A stretch of DNA of 40,227 nt from Planococcus salinarum (GCF_007004625.1 NZ_VIFV01000030.1:1-40227), one strand, 5' to 3'; shown: positions 17,997 to 26,324, counted from the first letter of the stretch. Numbers and translations: made by a program. The notes: generated by a model from the letters alone, not told the origin.

Positions 17997-18812
17997 TTAC
18001 TTTACGGCACCGTCTGAAACGCCTTTGATGATCGCCCGCTGTGCGAAGAAATAAAAGATGATGACCGGCACAATGGCAAGTGTCAAACCTGCAAGCGCCA
18101 GATGCCACTGTTTCGTGTATTCTCCGAAAAAGAAAAACATTTTGAGTGGAATCGTTTCACTTCCGGTTTGATTGATGACCAGAGATGGAAGAAGAAAATC
18201 ATTCCATATCCAGATAATATTCAAAATAGCTACCGTTACAGTGATCGGCTTCAACATCGGGAAGATGATGTGCCAGAAAACCTGCCAGCGGTTGGCCCCG
18301 TCGATGCGTGCTGCCTCGTCCAAAGATCGCGGGATGTTATTCAGTGCGCCATGATAAAGGAAAATCGACAGACTGGCACCAAATCCGATATACATGAAAA
18401 TCAGACCACCGCGGTTCAGCATTTCAAATTGGCCAAAAACCGTTACAAGCGGAATCATAACCGACTGGAACGGAATCAGCATTGCCGCAACAAACGTGAA
18501 AAACAAAATTGTGCTGATCCGGCTTTTTGCCCGGGAGAGCGCATAGGCTGCCATTGCTGAAGAGATGATGATCAATAAGACACTTGAGACAGTAATCAGC
18601 AGCGAATTGAATAGGGTCTGCATGAAATCGAGTTCCTCGAAAGCGGTAATGTAATTATCAAAACTCCATAGCTCCGGAGGGCTTGTCACATCCGTAAATA
18701 TCTCTTTTTTCGTTTTGAACGAATTGACGAACATTAAATAAAAGGGCAATAGCCACAAAATGCCGAGAAGAATCCCGAGAATCTCCAATTTCCAATTCTT
18801 CTTTTTTCTCAT
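17997..18812 (-). CDS. Maltodextrin ABC transporter permease, MalG-type
   Basis: 271 residues with six predicted membrane helices. The EAA loop that contacts the ATPase reads EAARIDGANRWQVFWHIIFPMLKP, near residues 185-208 (key residues EAA---DGA---F--I-FP). The C-terminus GVSDGAVK is typical of MalG-type permeases of the carbohydrate uptake transporter 1 group. Its ATG overlaps the stop of the MalF-type gene (TAATG), so translation is coupled. It pairs with that protein in the membrane, uses the lipoprotein encoded at 19771-21072, and is probably energised by the MsmX-type ATPase at 21220-22293. Confidence 0.92.
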   Translation of the reverse strand: MRKKKNWKLEILGILLGILWLLPFYLMFVNSFKTKKEIFTDVTSPPELWSFDNYITAFEELDFMQTLFNSLLITVSSVLLIIISSAMAAYALSRAKSRISTILFFTFVAAMLIPFQSVMIPLVTVFGQFEMLNRGGLIFMYIGFGASLSIFLYHGALNNIPRSLDEAARIDGANRWQVFWHIIFPMLKPITVTVAILNIIWIWNDFLLPSLVINQTGSETIPLKMFFFFGEYTKQWHLALAGLTLAIVPVIIFYFFAQRAIIKGVSDGAVK

Positions 18813-19672
18813 TACATTTCAACCTCCCGGCGTTTATTCCAGTAAACCTGAAACAATGCGACAATGGCAACAATCACAAAGAAAATGATTGCTTTTGCCT
18901 GAGCATATGCAAATGCATTCTGCACAAATGCTGTATTGAAAATTTCCATGGCCACCATTTCAGTCGAATTATAAGGTCCTCCGCCTGTCAAAGACAGGTT
19001 TTGGTCATATAGTTTGAATGTATTAGATAAAGTCAGGAACATGCTGACAGTAAATGCCGGCGCAACCAATGGAAAGATGATATAGCGGAAACGCTGGAAT
19101 GTTGATGCTCCGTCAATCTCAGAAGCTTCGAGCAGTTCATTCGGCAATCCTTGTAAATAAGCTATGTAAATTACCATGATATAGCCGGACATTTGCCAGC
19201 TCATTAAAATGACCAGACCCCAGAACCCTGTTTCTGTTGTGGCTAGCCATACCTGCAAGCTCTCCATACCAACCATTTCTCCGACACTTGCGAAAACTTT
19301 AACGAAGATGAATTGCCAGATGAATCCCAGGATCAAACCGCCGATCAGGTTCGGCATGAAGAAAGTCGTCCGGAGAAGAGTACTGGATTTAATGCGCGAT
19401 GTTACGATCAATGCCAGCGACAATCCGATAAAATTAATAAGGATCACTGAAACCACGGAGAATTTTGTAGTAAACCATAAGGAATCCAAAAATCTTTCAT
19501 CCTTAAAAAGATCGATATAATTTTGGAAGCCTACAAACCCGCCTGTCGTGATACCGTTCCAGCTTGTGAAGGAATAGTAGACGCCCAGCAGCATCGGTAC
19601 GACTACCACAAGTGTCAAAGCGATCAAGACCGGGGCCAGGAACAACCAATAAGCAAAATCTTTCGTACGCAT
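18812..19672 (-). CDS. Maltodextrin ABC transporter permease, MalF-type
   Basis: 286 residues with six predicted membrane helices, first helix at about 10-32. The EAA loop is near residues 185-210 (LLEASEIDGASTFQRFRYI, then FP). The LTGGGP motif typical of MalF-type permeases is present near 237. The length suits Gram-positive MalF proteins, which lack the large periplasmic loop of the E. coli protein. It comes 98 bases after the binding-protein gene, with a terminator hairpin in that gap, and overlaps the MalG-type gene. Confidence 0.92.
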   Translation of the reverse strand: MRTKDFAYWLFLAPVLIALTLVVVVPMLLGVYYSFTSWNGITTGGFVGFQNYIDLFKDERFLDSLWFTTKFSVVSVILINFIGLSLALIVTSRIKSSTLLRTTFFMPNLIGGLILGFIWQFIFVKVFASVGEMVGMESLQVWLATTETGFWGLVILMSWQMSGYIMVIYIAYLQGLPNELLEASEIDGASTFQRFRYIIFPLVAPAFTVSMFLTLSNTFKLYDQNLSLTGGGPYNSTEMVAMEIFNTAFVQNAFAYAQAKAIIFFVIVAIVALFQVYWNKRREVEM

Positions 19673-19711
19673 ACGTTAAGCCCTTCCTTTCTGCAATAGA
19701 AGCATAAAGAC

Positions 19712-19738
19712 AAAATAAAGCAGCACAGAGGCTGCTTT
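19712..19738 (-). terminator. Intra-operon terminator between binding protein and permease genes
   Basis: On the minus strand AAAGCAGC and GCTGCTTT form a perfect 8-base stem around CTCTGT, followed by ATTTTGTC. It lies between the binding-protein stop (19771) and the permease start (19672). Partial termination here would give more binding protein than permease, a ratio known to matter in such systems. Confidence 0.75.
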
Positions 19739-19770
19739 GTTCTTGTCTCCAGCTTATTTATTTTACTGGT

Positions 19771-21072
19771 TTATTGTCTGCTTGATTCCCAAGCGGCTTT
19801 CGCTGATTCTATAACTTCTTCCCATGTCGCTTCTTCACTCAAATACTTTTGGATGCTTGAGCCAAGTTCATCTTCGCCCCATCCAGTCGGGTAGCCCATG
19901 AATACCCATCCGATTGTTTCGCCAGCTTGGGAAGCATCATAAACTGCTTTTGACAATGGATCTGAAATTTTCGAAGTATCATAGCCTTCATAGGCAGGGA
20001 TGAATTTAAAGTCTTCCACTACGGCTGTCTTACCAGCTTCAGATGTGTAAAGCCAATCTAAAAATTCCCTTGAGGCTTCAACTACTTCTTCATCAAGATT
20101 TTTGTTTACCGCCCAGTACATTGGCACTCCTACTGGAAGACCGCCTTCTTCATAGCCTTCAACCGGTATCGGCAGCATGCCGATGCCATTTTCGGCAAAT
20201 TCAGGGTCAATTCCGGCGATTGAACCGTATGCCCAATTCCCTTGCTGGATTATTGCCACGCGCTCCAGCGAGAATAGTTCTTCAACCTGCTGAGAGTAAT
20301 CGAGGCTGACTGTCGGCTGTTTTGAATAGTCGTTTTGAAGATCAAGGATTTTTTTGAATGCATCAGAATATGTGAAATCAATTGTTTCCGAATCGTATGC
20401 ATCCATTACATTATGGTCAAATTCAGGTGCAATGAATGTATTTGATAAATGCAATCCTGTTACCCATTTTTCTTTGCCCGGCAACGCAAAAACCGATTCA
20501 ATTTCAAGTTCCTCTTTTTTCGAGTCAAGTGTTTTCACAGCTTCTTCCAAACTTGCGAAGTCTGTGATAGAAGCTGGGTCGATTCCCGCTTCTTCAAACA
20601 GGCGAATGTTGTAGATGAATCCGTAACCTTCCTGGTTATATGGTAAACCAAGCACTTCGGAATCGACTGTGACGCCTTCAAGTGTTCCGTCAAGTGCTGC
20701 TTCTGCAGCAGCTGTGTCAGTTAATGGCGCCAGGCTGTCATTCCAGTCAGCAACATCCTGCGGTCCACCGATGTTGAAAATTGCCGGCTCGTTGCCTGAA
20801 GCGAATTTCGAACGTAATGCCGCGCCGTAATCTTCTCCGCCGCCTACTGTTGTGATTTCAATATTTACATCAGGGTTTTCTTTTTCATACATTTCCACGA
20901 CATTTTCAAATTGTTCCTTGAATTCCACTTTGAATTGGAAAATATCTACTGTTACTTTATCGCCTTCAGCGGCAGAACCTTCTTCATCTCCGCCGTTGCC
21001 GCAAGCAGCCAGCAAACTCGTTGTAACCAGTAATGACGCGAGCAATCCTTTTTTGAACTTAAACTCTTTCAT
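19771..21072 (-). CDS. Maltodextrin-binding lipoprotein of ABC transporter
   Basis: 433 residues. The N-terminus MKEFKFKKGLLASLLVTTS ends in the lipobox LLAAC with the lipidated Cys at residue 24, then a Gly/Glu/Ala-rich linker. The body matches solute-binding family 1 proteins: VTVDIFQFKVEF, ALRSKFASGNEPAIFNIGG, LPYNQEGYGFIYNI, IIQQGNWAYGSI, PVGVPMYWAVNKN. The frame is open for 31 codons upstream, across the cre site and operator, but GGGGGA eight bases before the ATG at 21072 decides the start. It heads the transport half of the operon behind a promoter with two LacI-type operators and a cre. Maltodextrin specificity is inferred from context. Confidence 0.9.
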   Translation of the reverse strand: MKEFKFKKGLLASLLVTTSLLAACGNGGDEEGSAAEGDKVTVDIFQFKVEFKEQFENVVEMYEKENPDVNIEITTVGGGEDYGAALRSKFASGNEPAIFNIGGPQDVADWNDSLAPLTDTAAAEAALDGTLEGVTVDSEVLGLPYNQEGYGFIYNIRLFEEAGIDPASITDFASLEEAVKTLDSKKEELEIESVFALPGKEKWVTGLHLSNTFIAPEFDHNVMDAYDSETIDFTYSDAFKKILDLQNDYSKQPTVSLDYSQQVEELFSLERVAIIQQGNWAYGSIAGIDPEFAENGIGMLPIPVEGYEEGGLPVGVPMYWAVNKNLDEEVVEASREFLDWLYTSEAGKTAVVEDFKFIPAYEGYDTSKISDPLSKAVYDASQAGETIGWVFMGYPTGWGEDELGSSIQKYLSEEATWEEVIESAKAAWESSRQ

Positions 21073-21094
21073 GTTTATAATCCCCCTTTGAGTT

Positions 21095-21114
21095 TTGTGC
21101 AATCGTTTGCACAA
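21095..21114. promoter_or_regulatory. LacI/MalR-type operator, downstream site
   Basis: A near-perfect 20-base palindrome, TTGTGCAA-TCGT-TTGCACAA, lies 23 bases before the binding-protein start and about 60 bases past the inferred transcription start. With the site at 21183-21202 it could allow looping or a roadblock. Confidence 0.8.
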
Positions 21115-21142
21115 TGACGAAAATAAAAACGGAAACTTTTTT

Positions 21143-21158
21143 AAGAAAGCGTTTCCAA
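21143..21158. promoter_or_regulatory. Catabolite-responsive element (cre) for CcpA
   Basis: On the minus strand TTGGAAACGCTTTCTT matches the cre consensus WTGNNARCGNWWWCAW at all positions but one. It lies just downstream of the inferred transcription start, consistent with catabolite repression of the mal operon by CcpA. Confidence 0.75.
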
Positions 21159-21173
21159 CTTCCAATTGTTAGT

Positions 21174-21202
21174 ATCTTATCACAGTGAAAACGTTTGCAC
21201 AA
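21174..21202 (-). promoter_or_regulatory. Promoter of binding-protein operon with embedded LacI/MalR operator
   Basis: TTGTGC (21197-21202), a 17-base spacer and TAAGAT (21174-21179) on the minus strand. The operator-like TTGTGCAAACGTTTTCACTG (21183-21202) covers the -35 box and most of the spacer, so a bound repressor would exclude RNA polymerase. Confidence 0.75.
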
Positions 21203-21219
21203 TATCAAACAAAAAATTT

Positions 21220-22293
21220 TTATTTGATTCTGACTTCTGTTTCCGGGTCGAAGAAACGTGCCTTATCCATTTCAAAAAGCATCGGGAAAACAGTGCCTGC
21301 CGCCAGTTCGAAATTGGCATCAACCCGTCCAACAAACGAGTGCCCTTCAATTTTGCTGTATACCATATATTCAGAGCCCATCAGCTCCACAACATCCAGA
21401 TCGACTTCGAGAACGTCTACTTGCGCATGCGGTTTATGCGTAATATGTTCCGGCCGCAAACCGATAACAATTTCTTGGCCATCCCGGCCTTCAGGCATTG
21501 CTGATTTAGGGATAAGCAGTTTTGTCTGTCCCATCACAAAAGAGTCGCCTTCGATGCGTCCTTTAAAGAAATTCATCGCAGGAGATCCGATAAAGCCCGC
21601 CACGAAAATATTGTCCGGCTGGTCGTAAACTTCTTTCGGAGTGCCGACTTGCTGAATGACGCCGTCTTTCATGATGACAATCCGTGTAGCCATCGTCATC
21701 GCTTCGGTCTGGTCATGCGTTACATAGATGGTTGTCGTTTTCAGCCGTTGGTGAAGCTTGGAGATTTCCGTCCGCATCTGCACACGCAATTTTGAATCAA
21801 GATTAGATAAAGGTTCATCCATCAGGAATAGTTTGGCGTCCCGGACAATTGCCCGTCCAAGTGCCACACGCTGACGCTGTCCACCCGATAAGGCTTTCGG
21901 CTTTCTGTTCAAGTACTCCATCAGGCCTAGTATTTCAGCGGCATTTCTGACACGTTCCTTGATTTCTTCTTTCGGCATTTTCTTCAGTTTCAAGCTGAAC
22001 GCCATATTTTCATAAACAGTCATATGGGGATACAAAGCATAATTCTGAAATACCATCGCAATGTCGCGGTCCTTCGGTTCCACATCGTTCATCCGTTTTC
22101 CGTCGATTGAAAATGTGCCTGCCGAGATGTCCTCCAGTCCGGCAATCATCCGCAGCGTCGTCGATTTTCCGCAGCCGGAAGGGCCGACGAAGACAATGAA
22201 CTCTTCATCTTCCACAGTCAGATTAAAATTTTCTACAGCTGTCACTTTGTTATCGTAAGTTTTGGTTAACTGGTCCATCAATAATTTTGCCAC
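21220..22293 (-). CDS. msmX: Sugar ABC transporter ATPase, MsmX/MalK-type
   Basis: 357 residues from a GTG start. Walker A GPSGCGKST is at residues 37-45, the signature LSGGQRQRVALGRAIVRD is near 135, Walker B LFLMDEPLSNLD follows, and the switch His is in YVTHDQTEAM. A C-terminal OB-type regulatory domain follows (PAMNFFKG, VIGLRPEHI). The start MAKLLMDQLTK aligns with MsmX, and GGAAGG precedes GTG by 11 bases. The frame is open far upstream, but only inside the ROK gene. The stop of the ROK gene and this start are four bases apart. MsmX-type ATPases can energise several sugar importers, so this one may serve more than the local permeases. Confidence 0.92.
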   Translation of the reverse strand: MAKLLMDQLTKTYDNKVTAVENFNLTVEDEEFIVFVGPSGCGKSTTLRMIAGLEDISAGTFSIDGKRMNDVEPKDRDIAMVFQNYALYPHMTVYENMAFSLKLKKMPKEEIKERVRNAAEILGLMEYLNRKPKALSGGQRQRVALGRAIVRDAKLFLMDEPLSNLDSKLRVQMRTEISKLHQRLKTTTIYVTHDQTEAMTMATRIVIMKDGVIQQVGTPKEVYDQPDNIFVAGFIGSPAMNFFKGRIEGDSFVMGQTKLLIPKSAMPEGRDGQEIVIGLRPEHITHKPHAQVDVLEVDLDVVELMGSEYMVYSKIEGHSFVGRVDANFELAAGTVFPMLFEMDKARFFDPETEVRIK

Positions 22294-22297
22294 GATT

Positions 22298-23173
22298 TCA
22301 CTTTCCTTCCAATACAAGTAATGCAGCGCCCAATATTCCGGCATCGTTGCCGAATTGCGCTGTTTTAATGTCCAATGGGTTGAGCAGTAAAGCCTCGAGC
22401 TGGCGTAACAATTGCGGCAGCCAGTAACGGGCTGATTCCGACACTCCGCCTCCCAGCACGACCGATTCCATATCAAAGGCTGCCTGCAGGGAGCTGATGA
22501 CAACTGCCAAGTCGTATGTGAACGCTTCCAATAATTCGTTGGATCGAATGTCTGTTGCCGCGGATTCGAACATTTCAAGCGGCGTCATGGCCAGTCCGGC
22601 TTCTTTGATGCGCCGCTGAATACCCGTCCCGGAAACGTACTGTTCATAACAACCTTTGCGGCCGCAGGTGCATAGTGCTCCACCGGGATAAAGTGTCATA
22701 TGGCCAAGTTCAGCTGCTCCGCCGTGCGGTCCGCCGCTCAGCAGTTTGCCGTCCCAGATGATGCCGCCGCCAAGACCTGTCCCTAGCGTCAGGCATACAA
22801 CCCGAGCCTGGCCTTTGGCCGCTCCGAATTTCACTTCCGCAAGTGCCGCGCAATTGGCATCATTTTCGACTTCCACCCGTTTGCCGACAGCCGCCTCCAA
22901 TTGTTGTTTCACTTTTGTGCCGGTCCAGCCGGGCAATGCTTCCGTAGAAAAGATGATGCTGCCGGATGCAGGATCGACAAAACCATGCGTGCCGATTCCG
23001 ATAGCTTCCACCTCAGGAAATTTCCCCAGTATCCGCCGAACGTTTTCCTCCAGATAAGGATAAAGCGGAAATTTCGTCGGAATTCTTTCATCATATAAAA
23101 TGGTGCCGGCTGCATCAATGATGCCCAGGCGAATTTTTGTTCCCCCAATATCAACACCCAATACATTCGTCAT
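22298..23173 (-). CDS. ROK-family sugar kinase (probable glucokinase)
   Basis: 291 residues. The phosphate-binding loop is VDIGGTKIRLGI near residues 7-18, the catalytic Asp is in ENDANCAALAE near 110, and GTGLGGGII follows. The ROK zinc signature is ELGHMTLYPGGALCTCGRKGCYEQ in the region 168-192 (key residues His, CxCGxxGC). Lack of a helix-turn-helix makes it a kinase and not a ROK repressor. It lies between a GH13 gene and msmX, so it most likely phosphorylates glucose released from maltodextrins. Fructose or N-acetyl-sugar kinases in the same family cannot be excluded. GGGGGA precedes the ATG by about five bases. Confidence 0.88.
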   Translation of the reverse strand: MTNVLGVDIGGTKIRLGIIDAAGTILYDERIPTKFPLYPYLEENVRRILGKFPEVEAIGIGTHGFVDPASGSIIFSTEALPGWTGTKVKQQLEAAVGKRVEVENDANCAALAEVKFGAAKGQARVVCLTLGTGLGGGIIWDGKLLSGGPHGGAAELGHMTLYPGGALCTCGRKGCYEQYVSGTGIQRRIKEAGLAMTPLEMFESAATDIRSNELLEAFTYDLAVVISSLQAAFDMESVVLGGGVSESARYWLPQLLRQLEALLLNPLDIKTAQFGNDAGILGAALLVLEGK

Positions 23174-23231
23174 CGAGTTCCCCCTCTTCTTACGTGAAGT
23201 ACTCTTATCATAACTGATATTTTCTCAATTT

Positions 23232-24827
23232 CTAGCCCCTTTTATGGAATGCGACCGTTTCGTAAGGACGCAAAACCAATGTTTCCGAACTTTCGAGACT
23301 GTCGTAATTGTGGATCAGCCGTTCGCCTTCGGGCATCGGGAAGGCATGCTGCAGGCTTGAAAAATTGCAGTAGACCGTTAATTTTTCATCGCTGGTTTCA
23401 CGTTTGTAGGCAAAAACATTTTCGTCTTCCCTGTGCAGCAATGTGAAATTGCCGTGTGTGATGATAGCCATCGTTTTGCGCATTTCGATTAATTTTTTAT
23501 AGAATTGATAAATCGATTTTTCGTCGTCTTTATTCGTTGTATTGATGATGGAATAATTCGGGTTCACGGAAATCCACGGTGTTCCAGTCGTAAATCCGCC
23601 GTGTGCTTCTGCATTCCATTGCATCGGGGTCCGTGCATTGTCGCGGCCTTTCACATAAATCGATTCCATAATCTTTTCATGCGGAACTCCCTGACTGCGC
23701 TTTTCCTCATACATATTGCGGGTTTCGATATCCTGATATTCATCGATCCCTTCGAACTGGACGTTCGTCATGCCGATTTCTTCTCCCTGGTAGATATAAG
23801 GTGTCCCCTGCATGAAGTGGAGACAGGCCGCCAGCATTTTTGCTGATTCGAGGCGGTATTCGCCGTCGTTTCCGAAGCGCGAGACGATGCGCGGCTGATC
23901 GTGGTTGTTCCAGTAAAGACTGTTCCACCCTTTGTTGTAAAGGGCCTGCTGCCAGTGCTCCAGATTGAATTTCAGATCCGTCAGTCTGAGCGGCTTCAAA
24001 TCCCATTTCTCTCCGCTTGCCTGGTCGAGCCCCATATGCTCGAACGTGAAGATCATATTGACTTCCCTGCGCTCTTCAGCTGTGTATTTGACTGCGTCCG
24101 AAACTGTCGCGCCCGGCATCTCGCCGACTGTGACAATATCATAGCCAGAGAGCACTTCCCTGTTCATTTCCTGCAGATAGTCATGGGCCTTCGGGCCGTT
24201 CATGAAATACTTGCTGCCGTCGCCATCCGGGCCATCCGGAAAATCGGGATCTTTAGAAATCAGATTGATGACATCCATCCGGAAACCGTCGACGCCTTTA
24301 TCCAGCCACCAGCGCATCATGGCATAAACTGCTCTCCGCATGTCCGGATTTTCCCAATTCAAGTCCGGCTGTTTTTTTGAAAACAGATGAAGGAAATATT
24401 GCTCCCGGCTGGGATCGAATTCCCAGGCCGATCCGCTGAAGAATGACCGCCAGTTATTCGGTTCGTCACGCCATATGTAATATTCCGGTTTTTCTTTGAA
24501 CCATTCGTGTTCATCGGAAGTGTGATTGACGACAAGATCCATCATCAATTTCATCCCCTTAGCATGCACTTGCTTCAATAATTCTTCAAAATCCCCCATT
24601 GTTCCAAACTCAGCCATGATCTTTTGATAATCCCGGATGTCATAGCCGTTATCGTCATTCGGCGAATCATAGATCGGCGACAGCCAGACAATGCCGATTC
24701 CAAGCTCCGCAAGGTGATCCAATTTTTGAATGATTCCTTTCAAATCTCCGATTCCGTCGCCGTCCGAGTCCATGAAACTTCTTGGATAAATCTGATAAAC
24801 AGTCGACTTCTTCCACCAGTCCGCCAT
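23232..24827 (-). CDS. GH13 oligo-1,6-glucosidase-type enzyme
   Basis: 531 residues, cytoplasmic. Region I is DLVVNHTSDEHEWF, the nucleophile is in DGFRMDVINLIS near residue 195, the acid/base Glu in VTVGEMPGATV near 250, and the third Asp in WNNHDQPR near 320. Val after the nucleophile and the MPG motif after the acid/base Glu are the pattern of oligo-1,6-glucosidase and dextran glucosidase. Isomaltose, panose and branch stubs are therefore the likely substrates, unlike the two other GH13 enzymes here. GAGAGGAG lies before the ATG. First gene of the ROK-msmX branch, 58 bases upstream of the ROK kinase. It is divergent from bioY; its own promoter is not clear (TTCCCA-18-TAGAAT at best). Confidence 0.9.
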   Translation of the reverse strand: MADWWKKSTVYQIYPRSFMDSDGDGIGDLKGIIQKLDHLAELGIGIVWLSPIYDSPNDDNGYDIRDYQKIMAEFGTMGDFEELLKQVHAKGMKLMMDLVVNHTSDEHEWFKEKPEYYIWRDEPNNWRSFFSGSAWEFDPSREQYFLHLFSKKQPDLNWENPDMRRAVYAMMRWWLDKGVDGFRMDVINLISKDPDFPDGPDGDGSKYFMNGPKAHDYLQEMNREVLSGYDIVTVGEMPGATVSDAVKYTAEERREVNMIFTFEHMGLDQASGEKWDLKPLRLTDLKFNLEHWQQALYNKGWNSLYWNNHDQPRIVSRFGNDGEYRLESAKMLAACLHFMQGTPYIYQGEEIGMTNVQFEGIDEYQDIETRNMYEEKRSQGVPHEKIMESIYVKGRDNARTPMQWNAEAHGGFTTGTPWISVNPNYSIINTTNKDDEKSIYQFYKKLIEMRKTMAIITHGNFTLLHREDENVFAYKRETSDEKLTVYCNFSSLQHAFPMPEGERLIHNYDSLESSETLVLRPYETVAFHKRG

Positions 24828-24923
24828 TCAACCACTCCTCTCGCTGTAAACAGGGAATATTCTAACATGAAGTCAGCACGATTGGGAATCTTGATACAGC
24901 AGCACAGCAGGAAGCACTTTTAT

Positions 24924-24978
24924 TGTGTTAACTTAAATAAAAAAAATGGTTGACTCATTTTCTCCCGTTTATTATACT
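24924..24978 (+). promoter_or_regulatory. bioY promoter overlapped by a BirA-like operator
   Basis: TTGACT (24950-24955), a 17-base spacer and TATACT (24973-24978) make a strong SigA promoter. GTTAAC (24927-24932) and GTTGAC (24949-24954) are inverted half-sites 16 bases apart, as in BirA operators (TTGTTAACC-N14/15-GGTTAACAA). The right half covers the -35 box, so biotin-loaded BirA would block the promoter. Confidence 0.65.
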
Positions 24979-25009
24979 TCTAAGTAGATTAAATTATTGG
25001 AGGTTTACC

Positions 25010-25594
25010 ATGACTACATATTCAAAAACAAGATCCGCCAACCATTCCAGAACATTGAAACTGGTGCACATTGCGATGTTTTCCGCGCTGATGGCAATTG
25101 GCGCCAACCTTACCTCATTCCTGGTTATCGGAGGGGTTCCGATTACTTTGCAAACTTTCTTCGCCATCCTTGCGGGCATTCTTCTTGGCAGCCGGCTCGG
25201 CGCCGCTTCAATGGTGGTTTACGCCTTTATCGGTTTGGCTGGAGTGCCAGTTTTCGCAAAATTCTCCGGCGGGATGGATACCATCATTTCCCCGACGTTC
25301 GGTTTTATCCTCTCTTTTATCATGGTTGCATATGTAACCGGCTTGATTGCTGAAAAATTCCCGACACGCAAAGGATTTGTCATCGCGGCACTTGCCGGCT
25401 TGTTCGTAAACTATGTTTTCGGCACCAACTGGATGTATGCCGCCTATAAATTGTGGTTTGCAGCACCGGAAGGTTTCAGCTATGCGATGGCTTGGGCATG
25501 GATGGTGCCCCCGTTTCCGAAAGATCTGATTCTGGCGGTGCTTGCCGGCGTCTTTGGATTCAGGCTGAAACCGATTATCAGCAAGTATATGTAA
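25010..25594 (+). CDS. bioY: Biotin transporter substrate-binding subunit BioY
   Basis: 194 residues with about six hydrophobic segments. It belongs to the S components of ECF-type vitamin importers. The BioY pattern is present: MFSALMAIGANLTSFL, GGVPITLQTFFAILAGILLG, VYAFIGLAGVPVFA, GGMDTIISPTFGFILSF and a C-terminal PFPKDLILAVLAG. No gene for the EcfA or EcfT partners is nearby, as is usual for group II ECF systems that share a common energising module. TTGGAGG is six bases before the ATG. The BirA-like operator upstream supports the biotin assignment. Confidence 0.92.
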   Translation: MTTYSKTRSANHSRTLKLVHIAMFSALMAIGANLTSFLVIGGVPITLQTFFAILAGILLGSRLGAASMVVYAFIGLAGVPVFAKFSGGMDTIISPTFGFILSFIMVAYVTGLIAEKFPTRKGFVIAALAGLFVNYVFGTNWMYAAYKLWFAAPEGFSYAMAWAWMVPPFPKDLILAVLAGVFGFRLKPIISKYM

Positions 25595-25639
25595 TATGGC
25601 ATGGAAAGTGCAAATACAGGTTTATGCAATAAAATTATA

Positions 25640-25675
25640 GAAGCCGGTGCGGGGAATCCCTGCACCGGCTTCTAT
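25640..25675. terminator. Bidirectional terminator between bioY and HEAT-repeat gene
   Basis: GAAGCCGGTGC pairs with GCACCGGCTTC, with an inner GGG/CCC. TATTTTAT follows on the plus strand and TATAATTTTA on the minus strand. The genes on both sides converge on it. Confidence 0.88.
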
Positions 25676-25676
25676 T

Positions 25677-26129
25677 TTATCGTTTTGTTCTTACAGGTGC
25701 AGCTTCCCAGCGGGCTTGGAGCCAAGCTTCGAAATCTTCACCCTTATCTCCTTTATACGTATCATAAATATCACTGCGCATTTTTTGCAGTTTCATTTTG
25801 AAATCCTCGTAGCTGTGATCGGCAGGCAAACTTTTCTTGATGCGCACAAGCACTTTGTCCGTATCTTTGATCAGTTCATATTCATTGCGTTCCGGCATTT
25901 CGACGTTCTCGCCGAAATTGCGCAGCGCATTATAAGCCGCTTCCTGGACCTGATAAACCGGATCATTATTCATACGGTTCAACAGGATACTGATTGTCTG
26001 TTCCGTTTTCCAATTACCCAATTCCTCAACAGCTGCCAGACGTTCTTTCCAGTTGGCCATGCGGTTTGCAGCTTTTTTCAATTCCTCGTAATTCGGTGGC
26101 GTCTCTTCAGTGTAATTATGTTGTGTCAA
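25677..26129 (-). CDS. HEAT-repeat protein, conserved in Bacillales
   Basis: About 150 residues, hydrophilic and mostly helical. The region near residues 25-85 (LAAVEELGNWKTEQTISILLNRM, then DPVYQVQEAAYNALRNFG; key pattern two HEAT-type helix pairs) resembles the HEAT repeats of CvfC-like proteins. The C-terminal part (SYEDFKMKLQKMRSDIYDTY) looks like a separate small domain. AAAAGGAG lies about seven bases before a TTG at 26129, which is taken as start. ATGs at 26150 and 26135 are in frame, but their ribosome sites are too close. Function unknown; a scaffold or protein-interaction role is inferred from the repeats. Confidence 0.7.
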   Translation of the reverse strand: MTQHNYTEETPPNYEELKKAANRMANWKERLAAVEELGNWKTEQTISILLNRMNNDPVYQVQEAAYNALRNFGENVEMPERNEYELIKDTDKVLVRIKKSLPADHSYEDFKMKLQKMRSDIYDTYKGDKGEDFEAWLQARWEAAPVRTKR

Positions 26130-26324
26130 TTTCATTCTCCTTTTGTTCATTTTCCTTTGCGAAAAATGGAGTTATGCATTTCTTCTTCGAAATAACATCG
26201 CTCTATAGAGTGTACCATTTTATTCGTCTGCTATCACTCTATTCATTCCGTATCAAAAGTTTAAAATCAACGGAAAAGAGGAAATAAAAGATAAGCACGC
26301 TAAAAGTATCGGAGGAGAGAAAAT

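Noticed and set aside
21220..22578. Longer 452-codon version of the MsmX-type ATPase
   Set aside because: The extra 94 N-terminal codons are an out-of-frame reading of the ROK kinase gene; the GTG at 22293 has a ribosome site and matches family length.
24927..24954. GTTAAC/GTTGAC pair as a terminator of the GH13 gene
   Set aside because: The arms are only six bases with a 16-base AT loop, and the position at a promoter fits a BirA operator better.
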